From assembly GCF_026967475.1 (NCBI RefSeq), contig NZ_CP114058.1:3658001-3722000 (forward strand): DNA of 64,000 nt, written 5' to 3'. The notes beneath the pieces are model-generated. The model did no database searches. It was not told the DNA's origin and saw only the letters and a list, made by a program, of their open reading frames with translations. Numbering within the stretch: the stretch's first letter is position 1; every line of letters starts with the position of its first letter. The translations under genes and the position numbers were made by a program. Positions 56,073 to 64,000 of this stretch are shown here, piece by piece. The DNA comes from Rouxiella chamberiensis (GTDB lineage Bacteria > Pseudomonadota > Gammaproteobacteria > Enterobacterales > Enterobacteriaceae).

Positions 56073-56543
56073 GTGAATCTTAACGCAACAATCCTCGGCC
56101 AGGCTATCGCGTTCGTCCTGTTTGTCTGGTTCTGCATGAAGTATGTATGGCCGCCAATTATGGCTGCCATCGAAAAACGTCAAAAAGAAATTGCTGACGG
56201 TTTATCTTCCGCAGAACAAGCCAAAAAAGAGCTGGATTTAGCGCAAGCCGATGCGACCGACCAACTGATTAAAGCCAAAGCGGAAGCTCAGGTGATTATC
56301 GAGCAAGCTAACAAGCGTAGAGCTCAGATCATCGATGAAGCTAAAACTGAAGCCGAGCAGGAACGTAACAAGATCGTGACGCAAGCGCAGGCAGAGATCG
56401 ACGCTGAACGTCAACGTGCTCGTGAAGAGTTACGTAAACAAGTCGGTATTTTGGCCATTGCTGGCGCCGAGAAAATCATCGAACGTTCCGTGGATGAAGC
56501 TGCTAACAGCGACATCGTTGATAAACTGGTCGCTGAACTGTAA
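56073..56543 (+). CDS. atpF: ATP synthase F0 subunit b
   Basis: Peripheral-stalk subunit of 156 residues: one N-terminal membrane helix (about 5-26), then a long charged coiled coil. It starts with GTG at 56073, as E. coli atpF does; a nearby upstream alternative was not favoured. Confidence 0.98.
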   Translation: MNLNATILGQAIAFVLFVWFCMKYVWPPIMAAIEKRQKEIADGLSSAEQAKKELDLAQADATDQLIKAKAEAQVIIEQANKRRAQIIDEAKTEAEQERNKIVTQAQAEIDAERQRAREELRKQVGILAIAGAEKIIERSVDEAANSDIVDKLVAEL

Positions 56544-56557
56544 GGAGGGAGGGGCTG

Positions 56558-57091
56558 ATGTCACAATTTACTACGGTAGCTCGCCCCTACGCCAAAGCAG
56601 CTTTTGACTTTGCCGTTGAGCATCAAAGCTTGGACCGCTGGCAGTCAATGCTCGCGTTCACGGCTCAAGTCACACGCGATAAACAGATTTCGGAATTGCT
56701 GACAGGTGCCATGGGCCCTGAAGCGCTTTCTAAAACTTTTATCGCGGTATGTGGTGAACAACTCGACGAAGCGGGTCAGAACCTGATCAAGGTTATGGCT
56801 GATAACAAACGTTTACGCGTTCTTCCTGAAGTGCTGGAACAGTTCCTCGAACTGCGTGCGGCACTGGAGGCGACCGTTGAAGTAGAAGTTATTTCTGCCA
56901 ACGTTCTGTCTGAAGAACAGCAGGCGAAAATCGCTGCTGCGATGGAAAAACGTTTGTCTCGCAAAGTTAAGCTGAATTGCAAAATTGACAAGTCTGTTCT
57001 TGCCGGGATCGTAATCCGTGCAGGTGATATGGTGATTGATGGCAGCGTTCGCAGTCGTCTAGAACGCCTGGCAGACGTCTTGCAGTCTTAA
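56558..57091 (+). CDS. atpH: ATP synthase F1 subunit delta
   Basis: 177-residue subunit that links the peripheral stalk to the top of F1. Typical segments are [12 protein letters not shown] and the C-terminal [27 protein letters not shown] lies just before ATG 56558. Confidence 0.98.
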   Translation: MSQFTTVARPYAKAAFDFAVEHQSLDRWQSMLAFTAQVTRDKQISELLTGAMGPEALSKTFIAVCGEQLDEAGQNLIKVMADNKRLRVLPEVLEQFLELRAALEATVEVEVISANVLSEEQQAKIAAAMEKRLSRKVKLNCKIDKSVLAGIVIRAGDMVIDGSVRSRLERLADVLQS

Positions 57092-57103
57092 GGGGACTGG
57101 AGC

Positions 57104-58646
57104 ATGCAACTGAATTCCACCGAAATCAGCGAACTGATCAAGCAGCGCATTGCTCAGTTTAATGTAGTGAGCGAAGCTCACAATGAAGGTACTATCGTTT
57201 CCGTCTCTGACGGAATCATCCGCGTGAACGGCCTGGCCGAAGTCATGCAAGGCGAAATGATTGCGCTGCCGGGTAACCGCTACGCTATCGCCCTGAACCT
57301 GGAGCGCGACTCTGTAGGTGCCGTAGTTATGGGCCCTTACGCCGACCTCGCCGAAGGTATGAAAGTAAAATGTACGGGTCGTATCCTTGAAGTTCCAGTT
57401 GGCCGCGGCCTGCTGGGCCGTGTGGTTAACACACTGGGTGCCCCTATTGATGGTAAAGGTCCGGTTGATAACGACGGTTTCTCTCCTGTAGAAGCTATCG
57501 CACCGGGCGTTATCGATCGTCAATCCGTTGACGAACCTGTTCAGACTGGCTACAAGTCAGTCGATGCCATGATCCCAATCGGTCGTGGTCAGCGTGAACT
57601 GGTAATCGGTGACCGTCAAACCGGTAAAACCGCTCTGGCCATTGATGCCATCATCAACCAGCGCGATTCCGGTATCAAATGTATTTACGTCGCTATCGGT
57701 CAGAAAGCTTCCACCGTTTCCAACGTGGTTCGCAAACTGGAAGAGCACGGCGCACTGGCCAACACCATCGTTGTTGTTGCAACCGCATCTGAATCAGCTG
57801 CGCTGCAATACCTGGCACCATACTCTGGTTGCGCGATGGGTGAATACTTCCGTGACCGCGGTGAAGATGCCCTGATCGTATACGATGACCTGTCTAAACA
57901 GGCCGTTGCCTACCGTCAGATCTCCCTGCTGTTGCGTCGTCCGCCAGGTCGTGAAGCTTACCCGGGTGACGTGTTCTACCTCCACTCCCGTTTGCTGGAG
58001 CGTGCATCTCGCGTGAGCGCTGATTACGTTGAAGCATTCACCAAAGGTGAAGTGAAAGGTAAAACCGGTTCCCTGACTGCACTGCCGATTATCGAGACGC
58101 AAGCTGGTGACGTTTCCGCGGTTCGTTCCGACCAACGTAATTTCGATTACCGATGGTCAGATCTTCCTGGAATCAAGCCTGTTCAACTCCGGTATTCGTC
58201 CTGCGGTTAACCCGGGTATCTCCGTATCCCGTGTTGGTGGTGCTGCTCAGACCAAGATCATGAAAAAACTGTCCGGTGGTATTCGTACCGCACTGGCACA
58301 GTATCGTGAACTGGCTGCGTTCTCACAGTTTGCATCCGACCTGGATGAAGCAACCCGTAAACAGCTGAATCACGGCCAGAAAGTGACCGAGCTGCTGAAA
58401 CAGAAACAGTACGCGCCAATGTCTATCGTTGCGCAGTCTCTGATTCTGTTTGCTGCAGAGCGTGGCTTCCTGGAAGACGTTGAGTTGTCTAAAGTGGGTA
58501 GCTTCGAAGCTGCGCTGTTGGCTTATGCCGACCGCGAGCACGGCGAGCTGATGCAACAAATCAACCAAACTGGCGCGTACGACAAGGAAATCGAGGGTAA
58601 ATTCAAAACCATCCTCGAGACCTTTAAAGCAACCCAGTCCTGGTAA
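57104..58646 (+). CDS. atpA: ATP synthase F1 subunit alpha (frameshifted)
   Basis: Non-catalytic nucleotide-binding subunit, 513 residues after repair, as in E. coli. Walker A GDRQTGKT is intact. The G doublet at 58120-58121 has one base too many; removing it gives [20 protein letters not shown] and the rest of the protein, which ends ETFKATQSW at TAA 58644-58646. As read, the protein would stop at 58210 without its C-terminal third; a sequencing error is likely. Confidence 0.96.
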
Positions 58647-58702
58647 TACTGACTTCCCTCACCGTTAACCCGGTGGGGAAGTGGTAATGAGGAGAAGCAG
58701 AG

Positions 58703-59571
58703 ATGGCCGGCGGAAAAGAGATACGTAGTAAGATCGGTAGCGTGCAAAACACGCAAAAGATCACTAAAGCGATGGAAATGGTCGCCGCCTCCAAAATGCG
58801 TAAAACGCAGGAACGCATGGCGGCCAGCCGTCCTTATGCAGATACCATTCGCAAAGTGATTGGTCACCTTGCGCAGGGTAATCTGGAATACAAGCACCCA
58901 TACCTGGACGAGCGTAAAGTTAAGCGCGTCGGGTATTTGGTCGTGTCTACCGATCGCGGTCTCTGTGGCGGTTTGAACACCAACCTGTTCAAAAAACTGC
59001 TATTGGAGATGAAAGGTCTGAGCGAGCAGGGCGTCGAGATTGACTTGGCTCTGATCGGCTCTAAAGCGGCATCTTTCTTCGGTTCCGTGGGTGGCAACGT
59101 CGTTGCCCAGGTTACTGGCATGGGGGACAACCCTTCCCTGTCAGAACTGATCGGTCCCGTGGCAGTCATGCTGCAAGCCTACGATGAAGGTCGTTTAGAC
59201 AAGCTGTGCATTGTTAGCAACAAATTCGTCAATACCATGTCTCAGGAACCAAGAATCGTTCAGCTGCTGCCTCTTCCGCCTGCGGAAGAAGATACCGGCA
59301 CCCTGGCGAAGAAGTCCTGGGATTACCTGTATGAGCCAGACCCGAAAGCGCTGCTGGATACCCTCCTGCGTCGCTATGTAGAGTCTCAGGTTTATCAGGG
59401 CGTCGTAGAAAACCTGGCCAGCGAACAGGCCGCGCGAATGGTAGCGATGAAAGCCGCCACCGATAACGGCGGCAGCCTGATCAAAGAGCTGCAGTTGGTA
59501 TACAACAAAGCTCGTCAGGCCAGCATCACTCAGGAACTCACCGAGATCGTCGGGGAGCCTCCGCGGTTTAA
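58703..59571 (+). CDS. atpG: ATP synthase F1 subunit gamma (frameshift at C-terminus)
   Basis: Central rotor shaft, about 289 residues; the two long terminal helices ([20 protein letters not shown] and [11 protein letters not shown]) form the coiled coil inside F1. As read the protein ends [16 protein letters not shown] at 59593. The G run 59552-59555 is one short; adding a G gives EIVGGASAV with TAA at 59569-59571, the natural enterobacterial end. Confidence 0.95.
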
Positions 59572-59603
59572 GCTAGGTTTACGAATTACGTAGAGGATTC
59601 AAG

Positions 59604-60987
<1,384 letters not shown>

Positions 60988-61038
60988 TGTTCTCCCTTCG
61001 GGGTAATTTACGTTGCAGTATTGAGAGAGGAAGGTGAC

Positions 61039-61464
61039 ATGGCTGAAAAAGCTTACCATCTGGATGTAGTCAGCGCGGAAAAGAGAATGTTCTCCGGCCT
61101 GGTGCAGAAAATCCAGGTGACGGGTAGCGAAGGTGAACTGGGTATTTTCCCTGGTCACGCCCCGCTGCTCACCGCCATCAAGCCTGGCATGGTGCGTATT
61201 GTCAAAGAACACGGCGAAGAAGAGTATATTTATCTCTCCGGAGGCATCCTTGAGGTGCAACCGAACGCAACGACCGTGCTGGCTGACACTGCAATCCGTG
61301 GAGAAGACCTCGACGAAGCGCGCGCGCTTGAAGCTAAGCGTAAAGCGGAAGACCACATCAACGGGTCTCACGGCGACGTCGACTATGCTCAGGCGTCGGC
61401 AGAACTGGCTCAGGCGATTGCGAAACTTCGCGTAATCGAACTGACCAGAAGAGCGGGTTACTAA
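61039..61464 (+). CDS. atpC: ATP synthase F1 subunit epsilon
   Basis: 141-residue rotor subunit that inhibits ATP hydrolysis through its C-terminal helices. N-terminal beta sandwich with [15 protein letters not shown] chose ATG 61039 ([11 protein letters not shown]); a frame from 61021 would add six residues. Last gene of the atp operon. Confidence 0.97.
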   Translation: MAEKAYHLDVVSAEKRMFSGLVQKIQVTGSEGELGIFPGHAPLLTAIKPGMVRIVKEHGEEEYIYLSGGILEVQPNATTVLADTAIRGEDLDEARALEAKRKAEDHINGSHGDVDYAQASAELAQAIAKLRVIELTRRAGY

Positions 61465-61507
61465 TCGGCAATAGCCGTATTGGTTATCAAAGCACTGCCA
61501 ATTGGAA

Positions 61508-61532
61508 AGCGACCTTCGGGTCGCTTTTTTTG
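61508..61532 (+). terminator. Rho-independent terminator of the atp operon
   Basis: agcgacc / ggtcgct (61508-61514 and 61519-61525) followed by a run of T. The remaining bases to 61760 should hold the glmU promoter. Confidence 0.9.
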
Positions 61533-61760
61533 CTTTAAAAAAGCGGTATTTTCAGCAAGTTCTTCATTCAATTCAGCGCATTTCAATGAAATACTGTCTG
61601 CTATTGAAGACAGTTTTTCCGTGTTTCCTTTCACGTTGTTTATAAACCGCTCAACCCTTGCCGCATGCGGCCTGTGGGTAGTTTTCAATGAAAAATATGT
61701 AGTAATCCGACCGGCTAACGGGTTACTTTTGTCACTCAAACTGGATTTGTCAGGTTGCCT

Positions 61761-63135
61761 ATGTCCAACAGCGCATTAAGTGTCGTGATCCTTGCCGCAG
61801 GCAAGGGAACGCGTATGTATTCGAACCTTCCCAAGGTGCTGCATCCCCTTGCCGGAAAACCGATGGTTCAGCACGTTATCGATGCGGCCACCCGACTCGG
61901 TGCCAATAATGTCCATCTGGTTTACGGCCACGGTGCAGACCTGCTCAGGCAGAATCTGGCGGGTAGCGAGTTAAGCTGGGTATTGCAGGCCGAACAACTC
62001 GGCACCGGCCACGCCATGCAGCAGGCCGCGCCGCAGTTCGCCGACGACGAAAATGTCCTGATGCTTTACGGCGACGTGCCCCTGATTTCCGTAGAAACCC
62101 TGCAAAAGCTGCTGGCTGCCAAGCCTGAAGGCGGCATCGGTCTGCTGACCGTCAAACTTGATAATCCTACCGGCTATGGCCGTATCGTTCGTGAGAACGA
62201 CAAGGTGGTCGGCATCATCGAGCAGAAAGACGCCTCTCCCGAACAGCTTCTCATCAACGAGATAAACACCGGCATTCTGGTGGCGAACCGGTGCCTCCCT
62301 CAAGCGCTGGTTAGGCAAACTCTCGAATAACAATGTGCAGGGCGAATATTACATCACCGATATCATTGCGATGGCGCATGCCGAAGGTCATGAGATTGCG
62401 ACCGTACACCCTGCTCGCCTGAGCGAAGTCGAGGGCGTGAACAACCGCCTGCAACTCTCTCGCCTCGAGCGCGTTTATCAGCAGGAACAGGCCGAAAGCC
62501 TGTTGCTGGCGGGCGTCATGCTGATGGACCCTGCGCGTTTTGATCTGCGCGGCGAGCTGTCGCACGGTATCGATGTCAATATCGACGTCAATGTCGTTAT
62601 CGAAGGCAAGGTCAAGCTGGGCAACCGCGTCACCATTGGTGCAGGTTGTGTGCTGAAAGACTGTGTGATCGGCGATGACTGCGTCATCAGTCCCTACAGC
62701 GTATTCGACGGCGCAAATCTTCAGGCGGAATGCACCGTCGGCCCGTTTGCCCGTCTGCGTCCCGGTGCGGAGCTGGGTCAGGGCGCCCACGTCGGTAACT
62801 TCGTCGAGCTGAAAAAAGCGCGTCTCGGCGTAGGGTCGAAAGCGGGTCACCTCAGCTATCTCGGGGATGCGGTCATTGGCGATAACGTCAATATCGGCGC
62901 AGGCACCATTACCTGTAACTACGACGGCGTGAACAAGTCGCAGACGGTCATTGGCGACAACGTCTTTGTCGGCTCCGATACGCAACTGATTGCGCCGGTC
63001 ACCGTCGGCAACGACGTGACTATCGCCGCAGGCACCACCATTACGCGTGATGTGGCCGCAGGCGGCCTCGTGATAAGTCGTGTTACTCAGGTGCACAAAC
63101 CTGACTGGCAACGACCGCTGAAACGAACCTCGTAA
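61761..63135 (+). CDS. glmU: Bifunctional GlmU (UDP-GlcNAc pyrophosphorylase and GlcN-1-P acetyltransferase), frameshifted
   Basis: Essential enzyme that makes UDP-N-acetylglucosamine for peptidoglycan and lipopolysaccharide. 457 residues after repair. N-terminal nucleotidyltransferase start [19 protein letters not shown]-terminal left-handed beta-helix with hexapeptide repeats ([26 protein letters not shown]). The C doublet at 62288-62289 has one base too many; removing it gives [20 protein letters not shown] and joins both halves. I chose ATG 61761 ([14 protein letters not shown]). Confidence 0.95.
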
Positions 63136-63144
63136 ACGATGTTC

Positions 63145-63187
63145 AACAGGAGCAGGACAGAGGTGAACGCATCTGTCCTGCCCTGTT
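63145..63187 (+). terminator. Long hairpin after glmU
   Basis: aacaggagcaggacaga and tctgtcctgccctgtt pair over about 16 bases with one bulge, 9 bases past the glmU stop. No strong T run follows, so it may act in processing of the glmUS mRNA and allow partial read-through to glmS. Confidence 0.55.
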
Positions 63188-63337
63188 AATTATGATGACC
63201 GATTGTGTTTTGCCTTGCCCATTTCAGAGCGATGGACAGCGCAAAACATAATAATCCCCGTCTCTACAAGGCTCGGGGAACCCGCACGGCGTGCTTGCGC
63301 GACCGCCGCGGCTATCAATCAGGTTGTGGCATCAAAA

Positions 63338-63355
63338 AGATCTGCAAACAGATCT
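63338..63355 (+). promoter_or_regulatory. glmS leader hairpin
   Basis: agatctg-caaa-cagatct, ending 18 bases before the glmS start codon and just upstream of the AGGAA ribosome site. In E. coli the glmS leader is folded and opened by the small RNA GlmZ; whether this hairpin plays that part is not shown. Confidence 0.4.
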
Positions 63356-63373
63356 TCTATAGGAATAAAACCG

Positions 63374-64000
63374 ATGTGTGGAATTGTTGGCGCAGTAGCG
63401 CAACGCGATATTGCTGAAATCCTGCTGGAAGGCTTACGCCGTCTGGAATACCGCGGTTATGACTCTGCCGGTCTGGCAGTGGTCGATAACGAAGGTCATA
63501 TGGGCCGTTTACGCCGTCTTGGCAAAGTGCAGATGCTGGCAGATGCGCTGGACGAGCACCCGCTTCACGGTGGCACCGGTATTGCCCATACCCGCTGGGC
63601 AACGCACGGCGAACCGTCCGAGGCGAATGCACACCCGCACGTTTCCGATTACATCGCCGTTGTTCATAACGGCATTATCGAAAACTTCGAGCCGCTGCGC
63701 GTGCAGCTTATCGAACGCGGTTATCGTTTTACGTCCCAGACCGATACCGAAGTCATCGCGCACCTCGTGCATTGGGAGCTGTCTCAAGGCGGCACGTTGC
63801 TCGAAGCGGTTCTGCGTGTGATCCCTCAGCTGCGTGGCGCCTACGGCACCGTGGTGATGGATAAACGTGACCCTTCCGTGCTGGTGGCCGCCCGCTCCGG
63901 CAGCCCGCTGGTGATTGGTCGTGGCGTGGGTGAAAACTTCATCGCCTCCGATCAGCTGGCGCTGCTGCCTGTCACTCGTCGTTTCATGTTCCTTGAAGAA
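63374..64000 (+). CDS. glmS: Glucosamine-6-phosphate synthase GlmS, 3' end beyond window
   Basis: Makes glucosamine 6-phosphate from fructose 6-phosphate and glutamine. The first 209 codons are present without a break. MCGIVGAV gives the N-terminal nucleophile cysteine after Met removal; [11 protein letters not shown] and [13 protein letters not shown] belong to the glutaminase domain. The isomerase domain lies outside the window. As in E. coli it follows glmU. Confidence 0.97.
   Translation, partial: MCGIVGAVAQRDIAEILLEGLRRLEYRGYDSAGLAVVDNEGHMGRLRRLGKVQMLADALDEHPLHGGTGIAHTRWATHGEPSEANAHPHVSDYIAVVHNGIIENFEPLRVQLIERGYRFTSQTDTEVIAHLVHWELSQGGTLLEAVLRVIPQLRGAYGTVVMDKRDPSVLVAARSGSPLVIGRGVGENFIASDQLALLPVTRRFMFLEE

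Noticed and set aside
61480..61779. Plus-strand frame of 99 residues between atpC and glmU
   Set aside because: It runs through the atp terminator and into the glmU start; composition is not protein-like.

Overview
This is chromosomal DNA of a gamma-proteobacterium of the order Enterobacterales. Almost every backbone gene is a close match to its Escherichia coli counterpart, and the gene order matches the E. coli oriC to glnA region. Details such as the start of AtpB (MSASGEIS) point to the Yersiniaceae side of the order (Serratia, Rahnella, Rouxiella or Yersinia relatives); I cannot name the genus. The window spans the replication origin (about 50.9-51.2 kb), one complete rRNA operon and the whole ATP synthase operon.

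Layout. 0-8 kb: 3' part of a xanthine permease, yicH, fabY, dtd, yihY, yihX and bipA. 8-12.4 kb: the nitrogen operon glnALG with a recognisable sigma-54 promoter and NtrC sites. 12.4-20.95 kb: an accessory segment inserted between glnG and hemN, two genes close to each other in E. coli. It holds a CitMHS transporter with a TerC protein, two exported GlcG/HbpS-like proteins with a DoxX membrane protein, a LysR regulator, and a divergent operon of a D-2-hydroxyacid dehydrogenase, an RraA-like aldolase and an exported Yellow/MRJP-type propeller. 21-32 kb: hemN, an atypical response regulator, yihI, csrC RNA, engB, Spot 42 RNA, polA, dsbA, srkA, mobA and mobB. 32.2-37.8 kb: rRNA operon (16S, tRNA-Glu, 23S, 5S) read leftward. 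37.9-50.9 kb: yieP, ribose operon rbsDACBKR, kup, ravA-viaA-asnC and mioC. 51-64 kb: oriC, mnmG, rsmG, atpIBEFHAGDC, glmU and the start of glmS.

The accessory segment is the most likely place for something new. A periplasmic propeller or lactonase-like protein, a tricarboxylate-type transporter, an NAD-dependent 2-hydroxyacid oxidation and an RraA-type retro-aldol step could form a small pathway that turns an exotic hydroxy-acid into pyruvate or oxaloacetate. The GlcG-GlcG-DoxX cluster looks like a separate periplasmic redox or ligand-binding module. These functions are inferred from family membership and gene order only.

Sequence quality limits the reading. Eighteen single-base insertions or deletions interrupt sixteen otherwise intact genes, several of them normally essential (mnmG, engB, glmU) and three in ATP synthase. 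They sit in homopolymer runs or create base doublets, so I treat them as probable sequencing errors and give full-length gene coordinates with the break noted.
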